A DNA stretch of 64,000 bases from Neobacillus cucumis (GCF_023715505.1 NZ_JAMBOH010000017.1:1-64000); one strand, 5' to 3'. Shown: positions 48,778 to 57,877, numbered from the stretch's first letter. The notes: a model not told the origin generated them from the letters alone. Numbers and translations are program-made.

Positions 48778-49863
48778 ATGACAAAAAAATTACGCGTTGC
48801 CATCATTGGGTGCGGTGGAATTGCAAAGGGAAAGCACTTGCCAAGCTTGGCCAAGCTTTCACAGATTGAAATGGTGGCTTTCTGTGATATTGAAGAGGAT
48901 CGTGCTGTTGAGGCAGCTTCAAAATATGGAATCGAAGATGCTGCAATCTATGTGGATTATCAAGAACTGTTAAAGGACGAGACCATCGATGTAGTCCATG
49001 TATGTACTCCTAATGACTCTCATGCCGATATCACCGTCGCGGCATTGGAAGCGGACAAACATGTAATGTGCGAAAAACCGATGGCCAAAACAGCAGCAGA
49101 TGCTAGAAGAATGGTAGAGGCAGCCAAGCGGACTGGGAAGAAATTAACAATCGGTTACCAAAACCGTTTCCGTACTGACAGTCAATATCTGCAAAAGGTA
49201 TGCGAACGCGGAGATCTAGGAGAAATTTATTATGCGAAGGCCCATGCGATTCGCCGTCGTGCGGTGCCAACATGGGGCGTATTCCTTGATGAAGAGAAGC
49301 AAGGCGGAGGCCCGTTAATCGATATTGGAACGCACGCGCTCGATTTAACCTTGTGGATGATGAACAACTATAAGCCTAAGGCAGTTTTAGGAAGTACATT
49401 CCATAAGCTTGGGCAGAAGAAAGATGCAGCAAATGCTTGGGGATCGTGGGATCCAGAGAAATTTAAAGTAGAGGATTCGGCTTTCGGATATATTACGATG
49501 GAAAATGGTGCCACCATCATGCTTGAATCGAGCTGGGCCATTAATATGCTGCAGACAGGAGAAGCCAAATGTACGCTGTGCGGGACAGAAGGCGGAGCAG
49601 ATATGTGGGATGGCCTTCGCATCAATGGGGAAGATTTCAGCAAGTTGTATACGAATCACATCAATTTAGATGCTAAAGGTGTTGATTTTTATGACGGGGA
49701 AACGGAGGGTGCAGCCGAACTAGAAGCAAGACTGTGGATTGAAAGTATCTTAAATGATACCGAGCCGGTCGTAAAACCAGAGGAGGCACTAGTAGTTACT
49801 GAAATTTTAGAAGCTATCTATAAATCGGCGCAAACTGGAGAGGCCGTTTATTTTAATAAATAA
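48778..49863 (+). CDS. Gfo/Idh/MocA-family dehydrogenase
   Basis: A 361-residue NAD(P)-dependent dehydrogenase. Rossmann motif AIIGCGGIAKGKHLP, the CEKPMA motif with catalytic Lys, and GGGPLIDIGTHALDLTLWMM containing the catalytic Asp/His pair, are all canonical. The family oxidises sugar or inositol hydroxyls, including C3 of glucosides. It is a single-gene unit driven by the direct-repeat promoter shared with 54966 and 57003, so it belongs to the same regulon. A terminator follows at 49949. Confidence 0.9.
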   Translation: MTKKLRVAIIGCGGIAKGKHLPSLAKLSQIEMVAFCDIEEDRAVEAASKYGIEDAAIYVDYQELLKDETIDVVHVCTPNDSHADITVAALEADKHVMCEKPMAKTAADARRMVEAAKRTGKKLTIGYQNRFRTDSQYLQKVCERGDLGEIYYAKAHAIRRRAVPTWGVFLDEEKQGGGPLIDIGTHALDLTLWMMNNYKPKAVLGSTFHKLGQKKDAANAWGSWDPEKFKVEDSAFGYITMENGATIMLESSWAINMLQTGEAKCTLCGTEGGADMWDGLRINGEDFSKLYTNHINLDAKGVDFYDGETEGAAELEARLWIESILNDTEPVVKPEEALVVTEILEAIYKSAQTGEAVYFNK

Positions 49864-49948
49864 ACAAGCAGATGGAGGGAACTCTTACAACCTATTTTTT
49901 TAAATCAGTAGCAGGAAGAATTATTCAAAATTAATAGAATGGTAATTA

Positions 49949-49999
49949 AAAGAAAATGACCCTGGTTTGTTTGTTATCAAACTGGGGTCATTTTCTTTT
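49949..49999 (+). terminator. intrinsic terminator
   Basis: AAAAGAAAATGACCC and GGGTCATTTTCTTTT form a long stem with T-rich tail after the dehydrogenase gene. Confidence 0.88.
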
Positions 50000-50065
50000 A
50001 TTACTAGCTAGATTTTAAAGCATAAAAATATTTTTTGAAATCTATAACTTTTCTGGAAATATGTA

Positions 50066-50126
50066 TTGAAATTGGAAGGGTAATCTATTAAAGTAGAAAT
50101 GTAATCGCTTACTGAAATCGATTACA
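50066..50126 (+). promoter_or_regulatory. promoter with overlapping LacI-type operator and cre site
   Basis: TTGAAA (50066-50071), 17 bp, TAAAGT (50089-50094) is a plausible promoter. TGTAATCG (50100-50107) and CGATTACA (50119-50126) form a perfect inverted repeat. The right half lies in TGAAATCGATTACA (50113-50126), which fits the cre consensus at 14 of 14 positions. The left half lies in TGTAATCGCTTACT, 13 of 14. Sites just past the start point suit repression by the encoded LacI protein, CcpA or both. Confidence 0.75.
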
Positions 50127-50172
50127 AATAGAGAGAATATCTTTTAAAAGGAGGGAAAAGGGGGGATTTTGT

Positions 50173-51186
50173 TTGGCAACAATTGCCGATGTAGCAAAAA
50201 GAGCAGGGCTTTCAAGGGCTACCGTTTCAAGGGTGCTTAACAACCATCCAAATGTTACAGAAGATAAAAAAAGGTTAGTTCGTGAAGCAATGGAGTCGTT
50301 AAAGTATGTTCCAAATACAACTGCTCAGCGGCTCCGGAACCAAAGAACAGACACCATTGCCATACTAGTTCCAGTCCTTACAAATCCATTTTTCGCCTAT
50401 TTGCTGGAAGCGATGGATATGGTAGCAACTAAGAACCATCTTCAGTTACTTATTTGCCAAACGAGGTATAGCAAACAGAAGGAAATGGATTTTCTAGAGC
50501 TATTAAGAACAAAACAAGTAGATGGTTTAATCTTAACTTCCTATGAAAACGAGTGGAAAAAAATTGAGCCATATTCAGCGTTTGGCCCCATGGTCTTATG
50601 CAATGAATATGAAAGAAACACAAAGGTGCCAATCATTCGTATGGATCAATTTGAGGCGAGCTACATAGGAACACGGCACTTGATTGAACAAGGGCATATA
50701 AGAATTGCATGTACCTGTGGCGATAAAAGTAATTTAGCAAAGGATAGACAGGCCGGGTACAGGAAAGCACTTGTGGAAACAGGAATTTCGGTTCAAGAGG
50801 ACTGGATCTTCTCTAATGTATTCGACATCGAAGACGGTAAAAGGGTATTAAGAACGATTATAAATTTGAAAGAAGCACCTACAGCCGTTTTTACAGGGAG
50901 TGACCAGGTGGCAGCCGGAATGATTATGGCAGCCAAGGCGTTAGGTAAAAATGTTCCTGATGATATCGCCATCATTGGTTTTGATGACCAGCCGATTGCC
51001 AGGGTGGTAGAGCCGGCTCTTACAACCATTAGACAACCAATCGAAGAACTTGGAAAGACAGCAATGGAAGTAATGATTGATTTCATTGCCTTTAAGAAAG
51101 AAGTCAACCACCAGGAGATTCTATTACCCTATGATTTGGTAATTAGAGATTCAACTATGTCAAAATTGAAATCGATTTCAATATAG
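50173..51186 (+). CDS. LacI-family transcriptional regulator
   Basis: A 337-residue repressor starting at TTG 50173 with GGGGGGA about 7 bases upstream. Helix-turn-helix TIADVAKRAGLSRATVSRVL at residues 3-22, then the ligand-binding domain (IAILVPVLTNPFFAYLLEAM, IAIIGFDDQPIARVVEPALTTI). It is transcribed with the binding protein and permeases that follow (11-base gap) and probably represses them through the inverted repeat at 50100-50126. Inducer unknown, most likely the sugar carried by this importer. Confidence 0.92.
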   Translation: MATIADVAKRAGLSRATVSRVLNNHPNVTEDKKRLVREAMESLKYVPNTTAQRLRNQRTDTIAILVPVLTNPFFAYLLEAMDMVATKNHLQLLICQTRYSKQKEMDFLELLRTKQVDGLILTSYENEWKKIEPYSAFGPMVLCNEYERNTKVPIIRMDQFEASYIGTRHLIEQGHIRIACTCGDKSNLAKDRQAGYRKALVETGISVQEDWIFSNVFDIEDGKRVLRTIINLKEAPTAVFTGSDQVAAGMIMAAKALGKNVPDDIAIIGFDDQPIARVVEPALTTIRQPIEELGKTAMEVMIDFIAFKKEVNHQEILLPYDLVIRDSTMSKLKSISI

Positions 51187-51197
51187 GGGGAATAACG

Positions 51198-52511
51198 TTG
51201 AAAAAGTCGAAAAAAGCAAAACTTCTAGCCGTATTTGCTACATTATCCTTGGCACTTGCTGCCTGTAGTTCCGATCAAACCAGCACAAAGGAAAAGCCAG
51301 CTGGCGACAAAACAAAAACAGCAACTGAGCAAAAAGTAAAAATTGTCTATGCACGCGGGAAGGATGTAACTAAGGGAACGGAAAAAGTGGTGGAGGCTTT
51401 TGAAGCAACACACCCAAATATTGATATTGAGTTCCGAGAAATGCCCTCTGATACCGGAAAGCAGCATGATGCATATATAACGGCTTTTAATGCAAAGTCT
51501 TCTGAAATCGATGTTATCGATATGGACGTAATTTGGCCTGCGGAATTTGCTCAGGCGGGCTATGTGCTTCCACTTGACCGTTTTATCCAGCAGGATGGAA
51601 TTGACTTAAATGAATATAACCAAGGAGCTCTTGGTGCAGCCCAGTTTAACGGGAAACAATGGGCCCTTCCTAAATTTGTTGATGCAGGTCTACTATACTA
51701 TCGAAAAGACTTAGTTAAAGAAGACGAAGTTCCAAAAACATGGGATGAGTTATTGGCAAAAGCAAAAGACAAGAAGGGACAAGGCAACACAAAATTTGGT
51801 TATGTTTTTCAATCGAAACAGTACGAAGGGCTTGTATGTAACGCAGTAGAATTTGTCGCCTCATATGGCGGAGCGTTTATCGATAAAAATGGGAACGTAG
51901 CCGTTAATAGTCCAGAAGCAATCAAAGGTTTAAAGAAATTAGTTGAAATTGCCAAGTCTGATGTAGTACCTGGTAATGTCACAACGTTTACTGAGATTGA
52001 ATCAGACCAAGCCTTTATTGAAGGACAAACGGTATTCTTACGTAACTGGCCATATGAATATGCTAGTGCAAATGACAAAGAGAAGTCCAAGATTGTAGGT
52101 CAGGTAGGCGTAGCTCCACTTCCAGCAGGTGACAAAGGATCCGCTGCGGCACTAGGCGGTTGGATGGCTGGTATCAATAAGTATTCCAAGCATCCGAAAG
52201 AAGCTTGGGAATTCTTAAAGTTCATGGCGGGAGCTGAGGGTCAAAAGATTGATGCAATCTACGGTGGACATGCTCCAACAATTACAAAGCTATACCAAGA
52301 TCAAGAGACTCTTAAAGCAAACCCAACTTTTGCTGATAAAGGCTTTGTAGATGGTTTAAGTGCAGCAGTTTCTCGACCAGTCGCTCCGAATTATCCAGAA
52401 ATTTCAGAGATTATTCAGATTAATATTTCAAAAGCAATTGCAGGGGAACAAACTGTTGAACAAGCGGCTCAAAATATGGAAAAAGAAATGAAGGCAGCCC
52501 TTAATAAATAA
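51198..52511 (+). CDS. ABC substrate-binding lipoprotein (CUT1)
   Basis: A 437-residue lipoprotein with lipobox LAAC (Cys about residue 23), a Lys/Thr/Ser-rich linker, and the bilobal sugar-binding fold (KIVYARGKDVTKGTEKVVEAF, VIDMDVIWPAEFAQAGYV, FLRNWPYEYASA, GGWMAGINKYSKHPKEAWEF). These last motifs occur in ThuE/MalE-like binding proteins for trehalose or maltose-type disaccharides, an inference only. The start is TTG 51198 with AGGGGGAA upstream. A hairpin lies between this gene and the permeases. Confidence 0.9.
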   Translation: MKKSKKAKLLAVFATLSLALAACSSDQTSTKEKPAGDKTKTATEQKVKIVYARGKDVTKGTEKVVEAFEATHPNIDIEFREMPSDTGKQHDAYITAFNAKSSEIDVIDMDVIWPAEFAQAGYVLPLDRFIQQDGIDLNEYNQGALGAAQFNGKQWALPKFVDAGLLYYRKDLVKEDEVPKTWDELLAKAKDKKGQGNTKFGYVFQSKQYEGLVCNAVEFVASYGGAFIDKNGNVAVNSPEAIKGLKKLVEIAKSDVVPGNVTTFTEIESDQAFIEGQTVFLRNWPYEYASANDKEKSKIVGQVGVAPLPAGDKGSAAALGGWMAGINKYSKHPKEAWEFLKFMAGAEGQKIDAIYGGHAPTITKLYQDQETLKANPTFADKGFVDGLSAAVSRPVAPNYPEISEIIQINISKAIAGEQTVEQAAQNMEKEMKAALNK

Positions 52512-52524
52512 TATTTAAAAGCTA

Positions 52525-52553
52525 GGATTAGCCTTCTCCTTGGGGGCTAATCC
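52525..52553 (+). other. intercistronic hairpin after the binding-protein gene
   Basis: GGATTAGCC and GGCTAATCC form a 9-bp stem without a T-run, in the same position as the hairpin at 27812. Probably an RNA stability element for the binding-protein message. Confidence 0.6.
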
Positions 52554-52583
52554 GTTTAAATCCCTAAAATAGGAGGGGGTAAC

Positions 52584-53948
52584 GTGAAAAATAGTGCCCT
52601 TAAAGTAGAAACAGATGATTATAAAGCATCGGTTAGAAAGACTTCTATTACCCCGAAGAAGAAAAGAAAAAAACTCTTTACTGAGAAAACGGCCGGGTAT
52701 TATCTTGTGGCGCCTGCTATGATTTTAATCTTCCTCATTGCGATTTGGCCTGTTTTGCAATCCTTTTATTTCAGTTTGTTTGATTTAAGATTAAACAATC
52801 CCACTAAATCGGAAGTCCATTTAAGTTATAATCTCGACCTAGAACGATATCTGAATAACTATCCGTTTTTAATCGGAACCATTGATAATGAAATAAAGAG
52901 TGGGAATGGCGCCGAGGAGCTTCAGCCCATAAAGGATCAACTGCAATCAATAGATAAGATGATTCGCAGCAGATCTGAGATCAGCACAAAATATGATTCC
53001 GTAAACGATAAGTTAATGAATTTTGAACAGGTGAACTCTGAGCTTAGCATTGCAAAAATTGATAAAAAAATGGCTAAAGAATATGAAAATACTTCTGAAA
53101 TTATTAATAATAAAATGAAGAAATTGTCCGGCAATGTTAAGTTCACTCAAGAAAAGAAACTCCTGGGTTTAGCAGCAGGATATGGAGATGCGCTTATTCA
53201 GCCTAATTTTATCGGTTTTCAACATTACAAAGATAATTTAACAGCTAGCAGAATGTGGAAGGCGATTGGAAATACTACTACATTTACGATTATCTCTGTC
53301 CTTGTGGAGCTTGTTCTTGGACTAGCGATTGCCCTTTTGATTAATAAGGCTTTCATCGGACGCGGGATTATTAGGGCGAGCATTCTGATTCCTTGGGCCA
53401 TTCCGACCGCGGTCTCCGCCCTTATGTGGAAGTTTTTATATGATGGGCAAAATGGCATTGTCGCCAAAATTTTTGCAGATATCGGGTTGGTGGATAAGAT
53501 GGAAAAACTCCTTGTAACTGACACCGGTGCCATGTTTTCAGTCATCTTTTCTGATGTCTGGAAGACCACTCCATACATGTCTTTGCTGTTATTGGCCGGG
53601 CTTCAAACCATTCCAGACTCACTTTACGAAGCAGCTTCCATTGATGGTGCAAGTAAATGGAAGCAATTTATGAAAATTACATTGCCTTTGTTAAAGTCAA
53701 GCATACTTGTTGCACTTCTATTTCGAACACTTGACGCTTTTCGTGTTTTTGACTTAATTTACGTTCTAACTGGCGGCGGTCCTGCTAACTCCACTGAAAC
53801 CATTTCTATCCTCGCTTATAAGGTGATGTTTTCTCAGACTAATTTTGGTGACGGTTCTGCCCTATCTGTCATTGTATTTATATGCGTAGCGATTATTTCA
53901 ATGATTTATATCAAGTTTTTGGGCAGAGATTTACTAAATGACAGATAA
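52584..53948 (+). CDS. ABC permease (MalF type) with large extracytoplasmic insert
   Basis: A 454-residue permease starting at GTG 52584 after AGGAGGGGGT. The first membrane helix (about 35-60) is followed by an unusual 140-residue hydrophilic stretch (about 65-205) rich in Lys, Glu, Asn and Ser with heptad-like, coiled-coil character. The standard MalF core then has the EAA loop SLYEAASIDGASKWKQFMKI and TGGGPANSTETISILAYKVMF. E. coli MalF also has a large periplasmic loop after its early helices, but it is unrelated in sequence here. The insert might contact the binding protein. Confidence 0.9.
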   Translation: MKNSALKVETDDYKASVRKTSITPKKKRKKLFTEKTAGYYLVAPAMILIFLIAIWPVLQSFYFSLFDLRLNNPTKSEVHLSYNLDLERYLNNYPFLIGTIDNEIKSGNGAEELQPIKDQLQSIDKMIRSRSEISTKYDSVNDKLMNFEQVNSELSIAKIDKKMAKEYENTSEIINNKMKKLSGNVKFTQEKKLLGLAAGYGDALIQPNFIGFQHYKDNLTASRMWKAIGNTTTFTIISVLVELVLGLAIALLINKAFIGRGIIRASILIPWAIPTAVSALMWKFLYDGQNGIVAKIFADIGLVDKMEKLLVTDTGAMFSVIFSDVWKTTPYMSLLLLAGLQTIPDSLYEAASIDGASKWKQFMKITLPLLKSSILVALLFRTLDAFRVFDLIYVLTGGGPANSTETISILAYKVMFSQTNFGDGSALSVIVFICVAIISMIYIKFLGRDLLNDR

Positions 53949-53987
53949 GGGAATTCGACAGTACACCATTTTAGGGGGAATTTTAAC

Positions 53988-54815
53988 ATGCAGAAAAAAG
54001 CAAGCCCATTCTTTTATGTGTTTCTTATACTGTTTGTATTTGTTGTAATGTTTCCATTTTTATGGATGCTGATTAGTTCAATAAAACCAGCTACTGAATT
54101 GTTCGGGGACAAGGCATTTACTCCCTACACCTCCCATCCGACAATGGAAAATTATAAATCCGTTTTCTTTGATCATCCGTTTTTAAGATATTTATGGAAT
54201 AGTACGGTGGTTTCCACTATTACAACTGTGTATGCCGTTACAGTTGCATCATTTGCTGCTTATGCCATTGCGAGGCTTCAATTTAAAGGAAAAACTTTTA
54301 TTCTTGGGATTGTACTATCTGTCTCGATGTTTCCACAAATCGCAACCATTACACCAATTTATATCTTTTTAAAGAACCTTGGACTCACCAATTCCTATTT
54401 AGGATTGATTATTCCTTATTCAACCTTTACGCTGCCGTTGTCTATTTGGATATTAGTAACCTTTTTCCGCAAAATACCGCTAGATCTTGAAGAAGCGGCA
54501 AAAATAGACGGAGCTACTTTAATGCAAACTTTTTGGAAGGTCATCATGCCGCTTGCAGTACCAGGAATATTTACAACCGCTATCCTTGTTTTTATTGCAG
54601 CATGGAATGAGTTCTTTTTTGCCCTTACCATCAATACAGATGATAAGTATAAGACGGTACCGATTGGGATTGCTATGTTTCAGGGGCAATTTACCATTCC
54701 ATGGGGTGAGATTGCAGCCGCTACAGTTGTAGTAAGTGTTCCACTGGTTATTATGGTGCTAATCTTTCAACGAAGGATTGTATCCGGTTTAACCTCGGGT
54801 TCAGTTAAAGAATAA
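53988..54815 (+). CDS. ABC permease (MalG type)
   Basis: A 275-residue permease with six membrane segments, EAA loop DLEEAAKIDGATLMQTFWKV, and the C-terminus RRIVSGLTSGSVKE typical of MalG/ThuG subunits. It completes the importer begun at 51198. As with the other three importers in the window, no ATP-binding subunit gene is present. AGGGGGAA precedes the ATG. Confidence 0.93.
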   Translation: MQKKASPFFYVFLILFVFVVMFPFLWMLISSIKPATELFGDKAFTPYTSHPTMENYKSVFFDHPFLRYLWNSTVVSTITTVYAVTVASFAAYAIARLQFKGKTFILGIVLSVSMFPQIATITPIYIFLKNLGLTNSYLGLIIPYSTFTLPLSIWILVTFFRKIPLDLEEAAKIDGATLMQTFWKVIMPLAVPGIFTTAILVFIAAWNEFFFALTINTDDKYKTVPIGIAMFQGQFTIPWGEIAAATVVVSVPLVIMVLIFQRRIVSGLTSGSVKE

Positions 54816-54818
54816 TAG

Positions 54819-54879
54819 CAAAATAGTTCATCTTTTAACTATATAATCTATGTTTTAATTCACATATTCATAATAAGAT
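54819..54879 (+). promoter_or_regulatory. AraC-type direct-repeat operator and promoter, copy 2
   Basis: AGCAAAATAGT leads into ATCTTTT (54830-54836) and ATGTTTT (54850-54856), spaced 20 bp, followed after exactly 17 bp by TAAGAT (54874-54879) and then GGAATCAAATAAG. This matches copies 1 and 3. Confidence 0.78.
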
Positions 54880-54965
54880 GGAATCAAATAAGAAATGTTT
54901 TTATAAGTTTATGAAAATACCCAAAATGCCTGTAGGAGAATAGGTGCAAAAAAGGAGAAAATAAG

Positions 54966-56042
54966 ATGACGAATAAAAACTATCATTTAGTTATTGTTGG
55001 TTATGGTGGTATGGGGAGCTATCATGCAAAGCTATTAAAAGACAACCAAAACATTGAGGTCGTTGGAACCTATGACATATCTGAGGATAGAAGAACAGCT
55101 TCTTTAGCAGACGGCTACAAGGTCTATGAAAGTTTATCTGCTGTTTTGTCTGACGATGTTGTTGATTTTGTTCTAATTGCTACCCCTAATGATGTACATA
55201 AAGAAATTGCCATCGCAGCTTTGAACGCAGGTAAGGATGTAATTTGTGAAAAGCCGGTGACTATTTACAGTGAAGAGTTGCTTGAGATTATGGAAGCGGC
55301 AAAAATTAATGACCGTGCCTTTATTGTCCACCAGAACCGCAGGTGGGATGAAGACTTCCTAACGATGAAAAAGATTTACGACGAACAGATCATCGGAGAT
55401 GTTTTTCATATCGAATCACGGGTTCAAGGAGCAAATGGTATTCCTGGAGACTGGCGTCACTTGAAAGAATATGGCGGCGGGATGCTTCTTGACTGGGGTG
55501 TCCATTTATTAGATCAGCTCTTATTTATGGTTGATAGCAAGATTACGAGTGTCTTTGCTAATTTAAGTTATATTTTGGGGGACGAGGTAGATGATGGATT
55601 TCAGGTGTTTATTACATTTGAAAACGGTATCACTTCATTGATAGAGGTTGGAACAACCAACTTCATTCAACTTCCGCGTTGGTATACAAAAGGAACCAAA
55701 GGTACAGCAGTCATTAACGATTGGGATATTAATGGTAAAATTGTCACTCAGAATCTGGGCGAAGTAGAAGCCCCTAAACCGATTAAAGCTGGACAGGGCT
55801 TAACGAAGACAATGGCACCTCCGTCTGAAAAAGCTGTGAGTACATCTGATTTACCTAAAGTAGAAAAAACAATGGAAAGCTTTTATGAAAATGTTGTTTC
55901 AGTAGTGGCAGGGAATGCCGAACCAATCGTGAAAAACGAGGAAGTTTTACGTGTCCTGCGATTAATGGAAACGATTTTTAAATCAGCCGAAACTAACCAA
56001 GTCATTAAAGACTTTGATCTTGTACCTTCAAAATTGAATTAA
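54966..56042 (+). CDS. Gfo/Idh/MocA-family dehydrogenase
   Basis: A 358-residue NAD(P)-dependent dehydrogenase. Rossmann segment VIVGYGGMGSYHA, CEKPVTIY with the catalytic Lys, and GGGMLLDWGVHLLDQLLFMV with the Asp/His pair are present. HQNRRWDEDF is also typical of sugar dehydrogenases of this family. It has its own direct-repeat promoter shared with 48778 and 57003, placing it in the same regulon. It sits directly after the ABC importer, so it probably oxidises the imported sugar or a product of it. Confidence 0.9.
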   Translation: MTNKNYHLVIVGYGGMGSYHAKLLKDNQNIEVVGTYDISEDRRTASLADGYKVYESLSAVLSDDVVDFVLIATPNDVHKEIAIAALNAGKDVICEKPVTIYSEELLEIMEAAKINDRAFIVHQNRRWDEDFLTMKKIYDEQIIGDVFHIESRVQGANGIPGDWRHLKEYGGGMLLDWGVHLLDQLLFMVDSKITSVFANLSYILGDEVDDGFQVFITFENGITSLIEVGTTNFIQLPRWYTKGTKGTAVINDWDINGKIVTQNLGEVEAPKPIKAGQGLTKTMAPPSEKAVSTSDLPKVEKTMESFYENVVSVVAGNAEPIVKNEEVLRVLRLMETIFKSAETNQVIKDFDLVPSKLN

Positions 56043-56102
56043 GTTAGTTAATAAGAAATGGAAAGGGCTAGAAAACTGGTGTTTTCTAGCCCTTGCAAAA
56101 TA

Positions 56103-56876
56103 TTATTCAAGCCGGCGGTACATACCGGGAGCAACACCATACTTCTTTTTAAACACTCTATGAAAATAGGGATAGGTGCCAAAACCACAGTCTTCAGCGA
56201 TTTGTTCGAGTGTTAGTGCAGTGTACTTCATCCGTTCAAGGGCAGCGGATAAGCGGATTTCCTGCGTGTATTCCATGATGGTTTTTCCCACACTGCTTTT
56301 AAAAAGATGAACCGACCGGGAGACACTCAGTCCTGAATGGCGTGCTACATCCTCGACTTTAAACTGGGTTGTGGCATGCTCCTCAATGTACCTCATCATC
56401 CGTGTAACTGGATATGGATAATGAAAGGAAGGGACTGTTTCACTGACAGCACGTTCAAGCGTTAAACAAAGTGCCCGGACTAGATAGTCGGCAAGTTCCT
56501 CATTCTGATTGGAACCAGGACGCCTTTTTTCAATTATAATCTGACGCCATAGGAGCAGCAGTTTTTCATCCAATTCAATACGGGAAATGGCAGGCTTAGC
56601 GGAACGGTTCCACCATTCGTCGAGCCAGGCTCCCTCGCATCCGATGTGATAGTCTCCGCTAATTTGCCCTTCATTGACAAGTAGTTCGTAATGATCGCCT
56701 GGTTTAATTAGAAGGAGATCGCCCTTCTTAAGTTCCATATTGGTTCCTTTTACGACTACCTCACATAGCCCTTCTGTTTGCAGTCGAAAAAGATAGGAAG
56801 GATATCCGGATTTATGTTGGGAGTGATATCCCTTTGTATGATAGGAATAGCCGCAAAAAAGTATGTTTGTGGTCAT
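56103..56876 (-). CDS. AraC-family transcriptional regulator
   Basis: A 257-residue regulator. The N-terminal half is a cupin-like AraC ligand domain (LCEVVVKGTNMELKKGDLLLI, then PGDHYELLV). The C-terminal double helix-turn-helix occupies about residues 158-257 (FKVEDVARHSGLSVSRSVHLF, then LEQIAEDCGFGTYPYFHRVFK). It is divergent from the 57003 operon and only about 25 bases from a direct-repeat operator of the AraC type. Two further copies of that operator lie upstream of 48778 and 54966, making this protein the leading candidate for their activator. Ligand unknown, probably the sugar or a keto-sugar. Confidence 0.9.
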   Translation of the reverse strand: MTTNILFCGYSYHTKGYHSQHKSGYPSYLFRLQTEGLCEVVVKGTNMELKKGDLLLIKPGDHYELLVNEGQISGDYHIGCEGAWLDEWWNRSAKPAISRIELDEKLLLLWRQIIIEKRRPGSNQNEELADYLVRALCLTLERAVSETVPSFHYPYPVTRMMRYIEEHATTQFKVEDVARHSGLSVSRSVHLFKSSVGKTIMEYTQEIRLSAALERMKYTALTLEQIAEDCGFGTYPYFHRVFKKKYGVAPGMYRRLE

Positions 56877-56900
56877 AATTTTCCTCTTCGAAAAAGATAG

Positions 56901-56961
56901 CAGAATAGTAGATGTTTTAATTATATCATCTATGTTTAGTAGTAGAAATAAAATTTAAGAT
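56901..56961 (+). promoter_or_regulatory. AraC-type direct-repeat operator and promoter, copy 3
   Basis: AGCAGAATAGT, then ATGTTTT (56912-56918) and ATGTTTA (56932-56938), spaced 20 bp, then 17 bp and TAAGAT (56956-56961) followed by GTAATCAAATAAG. It drives the 57003 operon and sits against the start of the divergent araC-type gene. Confidence 0.78.
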
Positions 56962-57002
56962 GTAATCAAATAAGGCAGGTTTCTAGAAAAGGAGGAGTAA
57001 GG

Positions 57003-57764
57003 ATGAGAAAAATTCCAGTAGCGGTACAAATGTTCACATTAAGGGAAGAAAGTGCAAAAGATTTTGCAGGAACTCTAAAGAAAGTCGCACAACTTGGCTT
57101 TGATGGTGTTGAGCTTGCTGGTTATCACGGATTAACTCCGATGGAAATAAAAGAGTTATTAGATCAGCTTGGACTTAAAACAGCTGCCTGTCATGTGCCG
57201 CTTGACCAGTTAGAAAACAATCTGGCACAGGTCATTGAAGATCAAAAGATATTAGGAAGTAAGTATGTTGTATGTCCATATTTAATGCCAGATAGACGCA
57301 GTGAAAGTGACTACATAGCCCTTATTTCGTTTTTAGAACATGCGGGTGAGATTACGCGCCAAGAAGGGATTTCCCTTTGCTATCATAATCACGATTTTGA
57401 ACTTGAGCGCTTATCTGATGGCAGAATGGCACTTGAAGCGATTTTTGATGAAACAAACCCTGACATGGTAAAGGCTGAGCTTGATGTGTACTGGCTGACT
57501 AAAGCGGGTCAAAAGCCGGCAGAGTGGATAGAACGATATCAAAATCGAACACCGTTAATTCACTTGAAAGATATGACGACCGATGAAGAACAATTCTTCG
57601 CTGAACTTGGCACAGGCGGCGTTGACTTAGAAGCTGTGCTTAATAAGGGCGAACAAGTTGATATTCAATGGTGGGTTGTAGAGCAGGATGCGAGCCGGCG
57701 TACACCACTTGAAAGTATTGAAATTAGTATCAATTATTTGAAAACAAAGCTTCCGCGTCTCTAG
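57003..57764 (+). CDS. sugar phosphate isomerase/epimerase-like TIM-barrel protein
   Basis: A 253-residue xylose-isomerase-like TIM barrel. Metal-site residues are recognisable as Glu in FDGVELAGYHG, Asp in AELDVYW, His in LIHLKD and Glu in WVVEQD. QMFTLREE at the N-terminus is common in family members next to Gfo/Idh/MocA dehydrogenases. In such clusters related enzymes epimerise or cleave keto-sugars; the reaction here is not established. First gene of a five-gene operon that also includes ThuA, a dehydrogenase, a second barrel protein and a GH13 enzyme. AAGGAGGAG precedes the ATG. Confidence 0.88.
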   Translation: MRKIPVAVQMFTLREESAKDFAGTLKKVAQLGFDGVELAGYHGLTPMEIKELLDQLGLKTAACHVPLDQLENNLAQVIEDQKILGSKYVVCPYLMPDRRSESDYIALISFLEHAGEITRQEGISLCYHNHDFELERLSDGRMALEAIFDETNPDMVKAELDVYWLTKAGQKPAEWIERYQNRTPLIHLKDMTTDEEQFFAELGTGGVDLEAVLNKGEQVDIQWWVVEQDASRRTPLESIEISINYLKTKLPRL

Positions 57765-57803
57765 TAAATAATTTTGTTCAATATTTTTCACCCTATTTGT
57801 CAA

Positions 57804-57817
57804 TGTAAGCAGTTTCA
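57804..57817 (+). promoter_or_regulatory. cre-like site between isomerase and thuA-like genes
   Basis: TGTAAGCAGTTTCA matches the cre consensus at 13 of 14 positions, the mismatch being at the conserved central G. Possible weak CcpA roadblock inside the operon. Confidence 0.35.
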
Positions 57818-57877
57818 ATTATTCTGGTATTCTCTAAAATAATAGATAAAGTGAACCACGAGAAGGAGTGTCCAAAC

